NCBI GenBank assembly: GCA_030041225.1
Contig: JASHOG010000117.1
Coordinates: forward strand, 1-61,883
From: Vulcanimicrobiota bacterium
GTDB taxonomy: Bacteria; Vulcanimicrobiota; Vulcanimicrobiia; Vulcanimicrobiales; Vulcanimicrobiaceae
Length of the DNA: 61,883 bases
Reading direction: 5' to 3'
Position numbers and translations under genes: made by a program
Notes under the pieces: generated by a model
What the model was told of the DNA's origin: nothing
Databases searched by the model: none
What the model saw: the letters and a program-made list of their open reading frames with translations, nothing else
In this document: positions 1-8,188 of the stretch, in pieces
How the letters are laid out: each line of letters opens with the position of its first letter
How positions within the stretch are numbered: the stretch's first letter is position 1

Positions 1-218
1 GCGATCTCGACGAGTTCAGCTGGGGTCGGCTGTACGTTGAGTTCGATGCCTTCTTTTTGAGCGGCTTCAAGGTACCCGAGAATAGCCTCGCGGACGTTGG
101 AAAGCGCCTCCTCCCGCGTCTCACCAAACGTGGAGAGGTGGTCCAGGGCAGGCACGTAAGCGACCCAAGCGTCTTCGGCCGCATCGTACTCAAGGAACGC
201 TTGATAATGCCGCTTCAT
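1..218 (-). CDS. HicB-family antitoxin-like protein (3' truncated by window edge)
   Basis: The 72 readable codons start with ATG and encode an N-terminus of the HicB type. The pattern WVAYVPALDHLSTFGET, then EEALSNVREAILGYLEAA, matches the HicB fold (strand, VPALPG-like turn, then the helix EALxNxxEAI). The start overlaps the stop of the upstream TPR gene as ATGA, so the two are translationally coupled. HicB proteins usually pair with a HicA mRNA interferase, but none lies between this gene and the TPR gene. HicA could lie beyond the window edge, or this could be a solitary HicB-like protein. The C-terminal DNA-binding part, if present, is outside the window. Confidence 0.75.
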   Translation of the reverse strand, partial: MKRHYQAFLEYDAAEDAWVAYVPALDHLSTFGETREEALSNVREAILGYLEAAQKEGIELNVQPTPAELVEI

Positions 219-2467
219 GATGCGAAGGAAGGACGATGCCTTGGCTGTGGCGACGGATTCGCGAGGGGTTTCACACCCGGCGCTAATCCCTGGATACGTT
301 TCAGCGTTTTCGCTATGTCCGGTTGATCGCCGAGCTGCTGATAGATCGCAAGTGCCTGGCGATACGATTGCAGGGCTTCGTCGTACTGTCCCTCGTGTCT
401 TTGTACGTCCCCTGCATCGTCAAGAACATCCGCTTCGCCAAGGCGGTCGCCAAACCGTTGAAGCGTCGTCAGTGCCTGCTCGAGAGATTGCAGCGCTTGG
501 CCGTACAGCCCTTGCCCTTCCTGGATGTCGCCGATCGAGTCAAGCGTGCGCGCTGCGCTGTCGGGGTCGCCAACTCGTTGCAATAGCATAAGCGCCTGTT
601 GACATGACCTGAGTGCGTCGGCATATCGGCCCTGCGCCAGCTCGACCCAGCCCACTTCGTTGAGCGCGCTCCCCTCGCCATCCCGATCGCTCACCCGTTG
701 AAAGATCGTGAGAGCTTGCTGAGCCGACAGCAGTGCATCGCCGTTCAAACCTTGGTCGCGTTGAATGTCACTTATATCGAGAAGAGCAAACGCCGCACCA
801 TCGCCGTCACCTAGTTGCTGGAAAACCTTAAGTTCCTGTCGATAGGATCGTATGGCGTCGGTATAGTCTCCTTGACTTTCTTGGACGCTAGCGATGCTAA
901 CGATGACACCCGCCCCGAAATCACGGTTGCCTAGTCGCTGGAAGATCGCGAGCGCCTGCTCATACGTCCGCAGCGCGTCTGCATACTGGCCTTCGGTCTC
1001 CTGAATGGTGCCGATATCATACAGGGCGCGCCCCTCCGAATAGGGCTCGCCAATTTGCCGAGCTGCCGCCGACGCTTGCCGATAGGACTGCAGCGCTTCT
1101 GCCATTTGCCCCCGGCCCTGGAAGATGCCGCCGATTTCCGTGTTCGCAGCGATTTCCCGCTCTCGATCTCCGAGTCGCCGAGCAATCGTGAGTGCCCGTT
1201 GGTAGGACTGCATTGCGGCATCATTTAGGCCGAGATTCGACTGCATGAGGCCAACGTTACCGAGTGCGAGCGCCTCGCCGCGGCGATCTCCGATCTGGCG
1301 AAAAGCGGCAAGCGCCTGCTGATAGGTCTTTAATGCAGCAACGTATTGGCTTTCATCGCCTTCGATGACACCGGTGTTGTTTATGTCGAGCGCCGCATCG
1401 TCGCGGTCGCCCAAGGTCTGGTGAATCGCAAGCGATTGTCGGAACAACCGCAAGGCGTTCGCCCATTCCCCCTGTTTTTCTCGAACGTTGCCCATAACAT
1501 TATAAATATCTGCTTCGACGAGCGGGTCGTGCACTTGGCGAAGGATCGCGAGCGCCTGGCCCAATGACGCCAATGCGGCCGCATAGCGCCCCTGATCCCA
1601 TTCTATCTCGCCTATATCGTCGAGGGCTCTTGCCTCGCCGTCACGATCGCGCGACTGCCGGCTAGTCGCAAGCGCTTGCTGGAAGGATTGCAGCGCGCCG
1701 GCATAGTTGCCCTCGTCTTGCTGTAGAGCGCCGACATTCCTTAACGCGCCGGCTGTCGCGTTGGCATCGTTCGCCAGCCTCGCTGCGGCGAGTCGATTCT
1801 GATAGAACGCTTCACCTTGTGCGAAAGTTGCAAACCGCGCCAAATACCAATTGAAACTAGGATGATATGTTACCGGGCCGCTTTCGGAAGACACGGAATC
1901 TACCAGCGAGACTTTCAATTGCCGCGCTCCGATTCCGACGTAGCCGCTTTTCGTGACGTTCACGTCGCCCTGCGTTGAAGTCAGCGTCACGGTATCTCCA
2001 GTCTGATCGACCGCAAAGGCCGCATCACTGGCTGATGCGGTAAGGGCATCGCTGGATTGTATCTGAATCGACGCGGCAGCTCCGCTGCGGAACGTGGAAT
2101 GTCCCTTGAGATTGGTAACGATGGTCGTCGAGCTCGCGCTCACGAAGGTCATGCTTGATTGGGGTTCGAGTGTGGTTGTATTGTCGCCGCCGGCACCGAC
2201 AACTACGACGGTAACGTGCGCCGGAACGTCGATGCGCGTTCCGTCGCTAACCGTCTCGCCGGTGCGAAGCGTGTGCTCCACCACGCCGCCGTGGCTCACC
2301 GTGACGCCGCTCACAGAGCTCACCGCCGTCCCATCGACCAGAATCCGTTCCACGGTGGAAACGTCGCTTGGTGCTCCGCCGGACGCCTGTGCCGGTGCTA
2401 AAGATAAGAACGCGGCAATCACAACGCCTAATGCGAACGTCATGAAGTACCAGAGCCTCATCCTCAT
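215..2467 (-). CDS. Secreted FecR-domain/TPR repeat protein
   Basis: About 750 aa. An N-terminal signal peptide (hydrophobic FALGVVIAAFLSLAPAQASG) is followed by a FecR-like beta domain (about residues 35-190: VERILVDGTAV, LRTGETVSDGTRIDVP, a late TSTQGDVNV stretch). Then come 12 consecutive TPRs of exactly 40 residues, with consensus near GxYxxALxSYQQALxIxxxLGDR, and a short Pro-rich tail. The longer reading frame begins at 2575, but the ATG at 2467 is preferred because AGAAGGG lies just upstream and it places the signal peptide at the N-terminus. The TPR type (LGDRxGEA spacer) resembles kinesin-light-chain/NPHP3-like arrays used as protein scaffolds. FecR-like domains are often found in envelope signalling or surface proteins. 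The gene overlaps the HicB-like gene by 4 nt. Partner and role are unknown. Confidence 0.85.
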   Translation of the reverse strand: MRMRLWYFMTFALGVVIAAFLSLAPAQASGGAPSDVSTVERILVDGTAVSSVSGVTVSHGGVVEHTLRTGETVSDGTRIDVPAHVTVVVVGAGGDNTTTLEPQSSMTFVSASSTTIVTNLKGHSTFRSGAAASIQIQSSDALTASASDAAFAVDQTGDTVTLTSTQGDVNVTKSGYVGIGARQLKVSLVDSVSSESGPVTYHPSFNWYLARFATFAQGEAFYQNRLAAARLANDANATAGALRNVGALQQDEGNYAGALQSFQQALATSRQSRDRDGEARALDDIGEIEWDQGRYAAALASLGQALAILRQVHDPLVEADIYNVMGNVREKQGEWANALRLFRQSLAIHQTLGDRDDAALDINNTGVIEGDESQYVAALKTYQQALAAFRQIGDRRGEALALGNVGLMQSNLGLNDAAMQSYQRALTIARRLGDREREIAANTEIGGIFQGRGQMAEALQSYRQASAAARQIGEPYSEGRALYDIGTIQETEGQYADALRTYEQALAIFQRLGNRDFGAGVIVSIASVQESQGDYTDAIRSYRQELKVFQQLGDGDGAAFALLDISDIQRDQGLNGDALLSAQQALTIFQRVSDRDGEGSALNEVGWVELAQGRYADALRSCQQALMLLQRVGDPDSAARTLDSIGDIQEGQGLYGQALQSLEQALTTLQRFGDRLGEADVLDDAGDVQRHEGQYDEALQSYRQALAIYQQLGDQPDIAKTLKRIQGLAPGVKPLANPSPQPRHRPSFAS

Positions 2468-2484
2468 CCGATGACGTCCCTTCT

Positions 2485-2510
2485 CTAGGCCCGTGTGGAC
2501 ACCTAGGCCC
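2485..2510. repeat. Direct repeat CTAGGCCC x2 upstream of the TPR gene
   Basis: CTAGGCCC occurs at 2485-2492 and again at 2503-2510, an 18-bp period, just upstream of the start of the FecR/TPR gene. The spacing is close to two helical turns and could form an operator. No known motif is recognised. Confidence 0.35.
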
Positions 2511-2544
2511 TTGTAACAGGTTTGCCCAAGGTCCGAAAAATAAG

Positions 2545-2556
2545 CTTGGCGCCAAG
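2545..2556. promoter_or_regulatory. 12-bp perfect palindrome in divergent intergenic region
   Basis: CTTGGCGCCAAG is a perfect palindrome in the 160-bp region between the divergent TPR gene and the exported-protein gene. It is positioned where a dimeric regulator could act on both promoters. This is a sequence observation only; no binding protein is identified. Confidence 0.3.
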
Positions 2557-2627
2557 ATCGACTCTTTAAAAGCACCTCTACGCCACGCGGGGGATAGACC
2601 TAAGCCAACTATCTGCAGGCGGAGCGT

Positions 2628-3620
2628 TTGCCCTCGCTGAATCTTCAGCCTCGTACTTTGCATATGCTTCTTGCCGCGTTTGCCGCCGTTGCGCTGCAAT
2701 CTGGCCCGGCAGCGTGCGCACTCACGCCGTCCGACGTCGTTGTTCGATACTATCAGCTCTGGAACGACGGACAGTTCAGCGACATGTACGCGCTGCTCAG
2801 CTCACGATTTCGCGTCTCACATCCTTATGTACGCTGGCGAGCGGAACAGATCGGCAACGTGTCGTTCACGGTCGTGACGCGACCGGGATCGACGTCGTCC
2901 GACGTCGCCGTCGACCTCGTCGAGGAGAGGAGCCAGCGCTGGTTCCACGGCATGTGGCATCTGGTGCGCAGCGGTTCTTCGTGGCTTCTCGACACGGAGA
3001 CGATCGCACGCGGTACGCCTCCTCCCGCCCCTGAAGTGGCGGCGCCGCCGTTTCAAACACCGGTCGAGATGTGGATCGACGAGCAGCCTGTCTTAAGGCA
3101 TGGCGTGCTTGGCAACATCGAGAGCTCGTACGACGATGCATTCCGCATGCACACCGAGCGCAATGACTGTTTCGTCGATCCCGGCGGAGGGGCGACGAGC
3201 GGGCAGCAGGGCTGCGACGACGTCGGTGGGATGGGTCTGGAGTTCGCAGTCGGTCCGTCGGGCCCGACACGGTACGACGTACTCTATGATTCGTCGCACG
3301 CCATACTGTGGTTTGATCGCGGCTGTTGCAGCTCCTCGGAAGAGGTACTCGCCGGTGATGTTTCACGACCGACGACCTGCATACCGAACACCGCATCACT
3401 GACGCGGGTGCGCACACTACGAGGCGTACGACTCGGCGATTCGATCGCCGACGTCGCTCGGATCTACGGGAGATCGGATCCGATATCCGCGGGACCGTAC
3501 ACGCTTCTTCTCTACCAGTTTCACGGCACGACGGGACCCCTGCCGTTGCGCTGCACGCAGTCGGCATTCGCGTTCCGGCGCGGACGCCTCGTCGCAATCG
3601 ATTTCAACAACAGCTGCTGA
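2628..3620 (+). CDS. Exported protein with NTF2/SnoaL-like N-terminal domain
   Basis: 330 aa from a TTG start with GGAG just upstream. An internal ATG at 2664 would give a shorter signal peptide start and is a real alternative. A hydrophobic leader (LLAAFAAVALQSGPAACA) is followed by an NTF2-like region of about 110 residues (DVVVRYYQLWNDGQFSDMYA, then a WFHGMWHLV and GSSWLLD core). NTF2-like folds form cavities but have many functions. The C-terminal 170 residues are Cys-rich (FVDPGGG, DRGCCSSS, final NNSC) and end in a segment with GVRLGDSIADVARIYG. That GVRLGDS motif recurs in uncharacterised secreted proteins. The gene is 4 nt from the downstream hydrolase, so the two are probably co-transcribed. 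Confidence 0.7.
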   Translation: MPSLNLQPRTLHMLLAAFAAVALQSGPAACALTPSDVVVRYYQLWNDGQFSDMYALLSSRFRVSHPYVRWRAEQIGNVSFTVVTRPGSTSSDVAVDLVEERSQRWFHGMWHLVRSGSSWLLDTETIARGTPPPAPEVAAPPFQTPVEMWIDEQPVLRHGVLGNIESSYDDAFRMHTERNDCFVDPGGGATSGQQGCDDVGGMGLEFAVGPSGPTRYDVLYDSSHAILWFDRGCCSSSEEVLAGDVSRPTTCIPNTASLTRVRTLRGVRLGDSIADVARIYGRSDPISAGPYTLLLYQFHGTTGPLPLRCTQSAFAFRRGRLVAIDFNNSC

Positions 3621-3624
3621 GGGA

Positions 3625-4665
3625 ATGTTGATGCACCGAGGTCGAGCCTTTTACGTCACGGTGGTCGCGGTATGCGCACTCTGTTCTATGTGCGCGGCGG
3701 CGACGGTGCAGCTCGTCCAACACTTCTACGTGCCCGATACCGTCTCGCCGCCGGCGCAACGAATACTGCGAGAGTTCAACGGGGAGCGCTTCGGCGACGA
3801 CTTCCCCGCTTCACAAAGCCTCGCCGCTTGGAAGCGCATCCAGGCGCTGTACACGCGCAGAGCCGCGAGGCGCATTCGTGAGGCAATCGGCGAGTACGGC
3901 GTCACCGTAGCGCCGCTACTCTTAGGCGGCGTGCCGGTTCTCGACGTGCGCCCTCACGGCTGGACGCGCGATCGACGCATCATCGTGTACGCGCACGGAG
4001 GCGCCTACGTCGTTTTGAGCGCGGGCGGAGACATTCCGATCGCGGCAGCCCTCAGCGCCGCGAGCGACGAGCGCGTCATCTCCATCGACTACACGCTCGC
4101 GCCCGAGGCGCGTTGGAACACGATCCAGCAGCAGGTGCTCTCGGTGTTTATCGCGTTGCGCAAGAGCGGTTACGCCCTCCGCGACATCGCGATGGCCGGC
4201 GATTCCGCCGGTGGAGGGTTGACGGTGTCGACGGTGCTGAACCTTCGCGATCGCGGACTCGGCATGCCGGCAGCCGCGGTGTTGCTCTCGCCGTGGGTCG
4301 ATCTCACCGATCGCGGTGACACGATGACGACGCTCGCGAGCGCCGATCCGTCCCTGAGCTATAAAGGGCTCTCCATAGCGGCTCGTGCGTATGCGGGCTC
4401 GTTGCCGCTCGATGATCCACGCGTCTCGCCACTCTACGCGAACTTCAGTAAAGGCTTCTGTCCAACGTTGATCCAGGAAGGGACAAAGACGATCTTCCTC
4501 AGCGGCAGCGTCCGCCTCTACCGTGCACTCGACGCCGCAGGTGCTCACCCCGTGCTCGACATGTACGAGGGCATGTGGCACGACTTCCAGTTCGTGTCCT
4601 GGCTTCCTGAATCTCGCACCGCGTTCGCGAAGATGGCCGCGTTCATCCACGCGCACCAGCGCTAA
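3625..4665 (+). CDS. Alpha/beta hydrolase, hormone-sensitive-lipase (family IV) type
   Basis: 346 aa with an N-terminal signal peptide or anchor (residues 8-27). The oxyanion-hole motif HGGAY is at about 124-128 and the nucleophile elbow GDSAGG is at 192-197 (Ser194). The late His lies in GMWHDFQ. These are family IV esterase/lipase hallmarks, acting on short-chain esters. The position that normally carries the catalytic acid (E-x-L-L-x-D-S type motif) reads TIFLSGS, so the usual Asp appears to be missing. Activity may therefore be altered, or another acid may substitute. The gene probably forms an operon with the preceding NTF2-like gene. Confidence 0.88.
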   Translation: MLMHRGRAFYVTVVAVCALCSMCAAATVQLVQHFYVPDTVSPPAQRILREFNGERFGDDFPASQSLAAWKRIQALYTRRAARRIREAIGEYGVTVAPLLLGGVPVLDVRPHGWTRDRRIIVYAHGGAYVVLSAGGDIPIAAALSAASDERVISIDYTLAPEARWNTIQQQVLSVFIALRKSGYALRDIAMAGDSAGGGLTVSTVLNLRDRGLGMPAAAVLLSPWVDLTDRGDTMTTLASADPSLSYKGLSIAARAYAGSLPLDDPRVSPLYANFSKGFCPTLIQEGTKTIFLSGSVRLYRALDAAGAHPVLDMYEGMWHDFQFVSWLPESRTAFAKMAAFIHAHQR

Positions 4666-4762
4666 ACGCGAGCGCGGCCGAGAGCAGGAGAGGAACCGAG
4701 CTGTCGGCCTCCTAAAGGCTGCCGAGCAAGCGCCCAAGCGGGCGCGGGAAGAGGAGTCGTTT

Positions 4763-5257
4763 ATGTTTGCGCTTTCGAGAACTCTGGGTCTCTCGATTCT
4801 TGCACTGTTCACCGCGACAGGGGTCGCGCTCTCGGCCGAAACGATGATGGGGGCACGGCAGACCATGCACGCGCTGACAGGTCACTGGACGTGCATAACG
4901 CACGACAACCATCACAAGACCTCCCGGGAAGTCGACACCTACTCGACGTACGGAACATGGCTGCGCGTTGACGCGACGTATCCCGCACAGAATGGCCAGC
5001 CGGCTGCAACAGGTATCAACTTCTTCGGGTACGACGCCAAGCATCACCGTTGGATCGTCGGTGGATTCGACACCGCCGGCGGCTACTACATCAGCTACAG
5101 CACGTCGCCGAGCTTCAACGGCTCGCACTGGTCGGGCGGCTATCCCATGGAGGGAGGATCAGCGACCGTTATGATGCCGAACAATAACCGCTACACGATC
5201 GACTCGAGCGGCGGTGGCGCTATGGGAGTCTCGCACACGGTCTGTACCCGTAGCTAG
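4763..5257 (+). CDS. Small exported protein of unknown function
   Basis: 164 aa. The ATG at 4763 is chosen because GGAAGAGGAG sits at the right distance upstream and the first 27 residues form a classical signal peptide ending at ALSAE. A longer frame begins at 4523, but it overlaps the hydrolase and has no export signal. The mature part holds a lipocalin-like alternation (LTGHWTCITHDNH, GINFFGYDAKHHRWIVGGFD, YISYSTSPSFNG). This is typical of small secreted beta-barrel proteins that are commonly annotated only as hypothetical. The gene is 3 nt before the dipeptidase gene. Confidence 0.75.
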   Translation: MFALSRTLGLSILALFTATGVALSAETMMGARQTMHALTGHWTCITHDNHHKTSREVDTYSTYGTWLRVDATYPAQNGQPAATGINFFGYDAKHHRWIVGGFDTAGGYYISYSTSPSFNGSHWSGGYPMEGGSATVMMPNNNRYTIDSSGGGAMGVSHTVCTRS

Positions 5258-5260
5258 GCA

Positions 5261-6235
5261 ATGTCTTTCACGTGGGATATGCATGTCTGCGCCGCACGAG
5301 CGCTCGATTCGAACTTGTTACGAGCGCTCGAGCCGTATCGCGCGGCCGGGGTCTCCATGGTGACGCTCAACGTTTCCGACGCGGGCTTCACGTTGGAAGA
5401 GGCCGTGCGGACCATCGCGCACTACGAGGCTCAGATTGCGGCGCACCCCGACGAGCTGCTCTTGGTTCGTGAGGCCGAGGATTTCGCGCTCGCGCAGCAG
5501 ACGAATCGCCTCGGCGTGTGCTTCGACGTCGAAGGCGCCCTCTTACTCGGAACGCAGGTCGATGCCGTTCGCGTCCTCTACGACCTCGGGGTTCGCTGGA
5601 TGGCATTTGCCTACAATCGAAAGAATGCGTTCGCATATGGCTGCCACGACGCTCGCGATGAGGGCCTGACTCCCCTCGGGCGCGAGCTCGTTCGGACGAT
5701 GGACGAGATCGGCATGATCAAGTGCTGCTCGCACACAGGCTACCGAACCGCACGCGACGTCTTCGAGCTCAGCGAGCGCCCCTGCATCTTCTCCCACTCA
5801 AACCCCCGCGCTCTCGTCGACCATCCCCGCAACGTCCCCGACGATCTCATGCGTGCCCTCGCGGAGACGGGCGGCGTGATGGGCATTACCGGCGTCGGCT
5901 TGTTTCTCGGAAACACCTCGCCGTCCGCCGAGGACGTTTTCAAGCACATCGACTATGCCGTCAATCTCATCGGCGCCGAACACGTCGGCCTCGGCCTCGA
6001 TCACGTCCCGAGCGAAGATTTCGATCTCAAAGGGTACATCGCCGACCGCACGTTCTGGCCGCCGGGTTTCGGCTACGACGGCGACGTCGTCATTCTCGGC
6101 CCGCAGATCTTGGCGCCGCTTACGCAGCGCATGCGTAGCGCAGGGTATCCCGACGCGACCATTCGCGGCATTCTCGGTGAGAACTTCAGGCGTGTGGCGA
6201 GCGAGGTTTGGCGGTCTCCAGCCTTCTCTGCGTAG
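5261..6235 (+). CDS. Peptidase M19 (renal dipeptidase-like) family protein
   Basis: 324 aa with no signal peptide, so probably cytoplasmic. The TIM-barrel metallohydrolase pattern of family M19 is clear: GVCFDVEGA (bridging Glu), CCSHTGYRTARD (His), IFSHSNPRAL (His) followed by DHPRNVPDDLM, and GLGLDHV (late Asp). The first metal motif is normally H-x-D near the N-terminus; here it reads WDMHVCA, so a Cys replaces the Asp. The enzyme could bind one metal only or have a different substrate. Known members hydrolyse L,D- or D-amino-acid-containing dipeptides. The neighbouring serine hydrolase and TonB-dependent receptor point to peptide scavenging. Confidence 0.88.
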   Translation: MSFTWDMHVCAARALDSNLLRALEPYRAAGVSMVTLNVSDAGFTLEEAVRTIAHYEAQIAAHPDELLLVREAEDFALAQQTNRLGVCFDVEGALLLGTQVDAVRVLYDLGVRWMAFAYNRKNAFAYGCHDARDEGLTPLGRELVRTMDEIGMIKCCSHTGYRTARDVFELSERPCIFSHSNPRALVDHPRNVPDDLMRALAETGGVMGITGVGLFLGNTSPSAEDVFKHIDYAVNLIGAEHVGLGLDHVPSEDFDLKGYIADRTFWPPGFGYDGDVVILGPQILAPLTQRMRSAGYPDATIRGILGENFRRVASEVWRSPAFSA

Positions 6236-6238
6236 TGG

Positions 6239-8179
6239 CTAGAAGTTCGTCACGAAGTTCGCAAGCCCGAACGTCACGATGACCCAGATCCCGTAGATCG
6301 CACCGAGCGCGAGCGCAGATTTCCCTGCCATGACGAGCCATCCGCCCCGCCCGCCGGGGCCTTGCTTGAGTCGCAGCAACGCTTCCGCGATCATCGCGAT
6401 GCCGCCCAGGATCGCGAGTACACCGATGACATAGAGTGTGGTCATCGTGCTAACGAGGGATGGACCGAGCAGCGCCGACTCGCTCGAGAGTGCCGCGGGC
6501 CACGCGATGAAGTCGATCAAGAAGATCAGCGCTCCGATACGTGCCAGTGCGCGAATCCAGCGCTGTCCTCTCGAAAGCTGCAGCTTGATTCCCAGTCTCC
6601 AGCGCGCGATCCACGTTCCGACGCCGATGACGAGCGAGAGCACGAGCAGGATGAAAAAGATCGTAAGCCATTCCTTCAGCGATCCCCACGCGTACGGCCC
6701 GTTGACGCGTTGCTCGATCTCGACGGGTATCATCTGATCGCTCGTCCAGGAGACGACGTTACCCTGCGCGTCCGTCACGAACTTTAGATGCGCCTGTCCG
6801 CCGATTTGACGGTAGTAGAGCGGTCCTACCTCGCGCCAATGCAGCGGGTTACCCGCGACGTCGGCCATCAACGGTCCCGGCACCACGATCGTGCCGTTCG
6901 GCAACGCCGAGATCATCGACTGGCCCATCGCGTAAACGAGCGAGAGCGCACGATCGTCGCGGCGACTGCTCTCGTACCATCCGACGACCCGCGCAGCATC
7001 GCGTTGTGGATCGGAGACCGTGGCTTCGACCGGCGGCGTGTACGGAAAATAGCGATCGAGAAATGCGCGGAAGATCGCGACCCGCACCGTTTCTGCCGCG
7101 CCGGCGTTTCCGGCGCTGTTGAACGACATGAAGACGCCGACGTGTTCTCTGGGAAGCAGGTGCAGGTCGGTATGGAAAACCTCAGTGTCGCCCGCGTGGC
7201 CGACGATCATTTGGCCGTTGCGATTCTCCTGATAGAAGCCCAGATCGTAGCCGTTCATCCCCGGCGCAGGAGCGACCTGAAGTGTCCACATTTCCCTGAT
7301 GGTCGACGGCTTCAAAATGCGGTGGCCGCCGTACGTTCCGCCGTTGAGATACGCGAGCATGAAATGCGACATGTCGGTCCCGGTCGACGACCCCGAACCG
7401 GCCGGCGCGGCCTCCACGAGCTCGAAAGGATTCGGCTTCGTTGCCGATGCGCTCGTGTAACCCTTGGCCATGTACGGTACGAGATTCGCCGGTAATGGCT
7501 GCACGAACGTCGAGCGCGTCATGCCCAGCGGCGTGAGGATGTGACGTTGAACGTACGTCGCGTAGGGCTCACCCGAAACGCGCTGCACGATGTACCCGGC
7601 GAGCGCAGCACCGTAGTTCGAGTAGGCGATGATTTTTCCCGGCGGGAACATGCGGTCTGGAACGTGCTCGGCCAAGTATTGCCGCAGCGGATAGAGCTGT
7701 GAGGCCTTCGAGACGAACAGATCGCGAATCACCTCGGAAAATCCCGCTGTGTGCGTCATGAGATCGCGCAGGGTGACGGGTTGCCCGTACTTCGCCGGAA
7801 TGGTGAAGTCGAGGTACGCGTTCACGTCCTGGTCGAGATTCAGCTTCCCCGCTTCGACGAGCTGCATCACCGACGTCCACGTAAACAGCTTTGAAACCGA
7901 GCCGATGCGGAACATCGTCTGGTCGGGGATCACCGGCGTGTGCTTTGCCTTATCCGCGTACCCGTAACCCCGAGCAAAGATGATCTTGTCGCCCTTGACC
8001 ACCGTAACCACCGCGCCCGCGATATTGCCGCGCTCGATCGCATATGGGACGAGCCCGTCGAAGAACGGCCCGAGATCTTGCGCGCTAAGCGCTGGTGGAG
8101 TAGCCGCCGGCGCACTGAAAGCCGGTAACGGTTGGGCAAGAACGCTGAGCAGTGCGAGAGCCGAGATGAATCTATTCAC
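6239..8179 (-). CDS. Serine hydrolase (class C beta-lactamase/PBP-like) with C-terminal membrane domain
   Basis: 646 aa. A signal peptide precedes a class-C beta-lactamase/esterase-type domain with the active-site S94-V-S-K97 (in FRIGSVSKLFTW), YSNYGAA (the Y-x-N element) and VGHAGDTEVF (the H-x-G element). After a beta-rich linker, the last 150 residues contain four hydrophobic helices (starting near KEWLTIFFILL, IRALARIGALIF, TTLYVIGVLAIL, ALALGAIYGIWV). The catalytic domain is therefore probably displayed on the outer face of the inner membrane. Family members act as D-amino-acid peptidases, esterases or cell-wall hydrolases. The gene lies 9 nt downstream of the TonB-receptor gene and is probably in its operon. 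Confidence 0.9.
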   Translation of the reverse strand: MNRFISALALLSVLAQPLPAFSAPAATPPALSAQDLGPFFDGLVPYAIERGNIAGAVVTVVKGDKIIFARGYGYADKAKHTPVIPDQTMFRIGSVSKLFTWTSVMQLVEAGKLNLDQDVNAYLDFTIPAKYGQPVTLRDLMTHTAGFSEVIRDLFVSKASQLYPLRQYLAEHVPDRMFPPGKIIAYSNYGAALAGYIVQRVSGEPYATYVQRHILTPLGMTRSTFVQPLPANLVPYMAKGYTSASATKPNPFELVEAAPAGSGSSTGTDMSHFMLAYLNGGTYGGHRILKPSTIREMWTLQVAPAPGMNGYDLGFYQENRNGQMIVGHAGDTEVFHTDLHLLPREHVGVFMSFNSAGNAGAAETVRVAIFRAFLDRYFPYTPPVEATVSDPQRDAARVVGWYESSRRDDRALSLVYAMGQSMISALPNGTIVVPGPLMADVAGNPLHWREVGPLYYRQIGGQAHLKFVTDAQGNVVSWTSDQMIPVEIEQRVNGPYAWGSLKEWLTIFFILLVLSLVIGVGTWIARWRLGIKLQLSRGQRWIRALARIGALIFLIDFIAWPAALSSESALLGPSLVSTMTTLYVIGVLAILGGIAMIAEALLRLKQGPGGRGGWLVMAGKSALALGAIYGIWVIVTFGLANFVTNF

Positions 8180-8188
8180 GTGTGAAGC

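Noticed and set aside
215-1900. Regular 120-bp periodicity, considered as a repeat array or CRISPR
   Set aside because: The period is exactly 40 codons and follows the TPR consensus; the repeats are diverged at DNA level and coding.
4666-4762. Similarity of this spacer (GGCCGAGAGCAGGAG) to the interior of the nuoF-nuoG repeat
   Set aside because: Only about 15 bases align and the flanks do not continue. This is within what GC-rich purine runs give by chance.
3922-4866. 314-codon minus-strand frame opposite the alpha/beta hydrolase
   Set aside because: Arg-rich antisense translation with no recognisable domain, while the hydrolase motifs on the plus strand are unambiguous.
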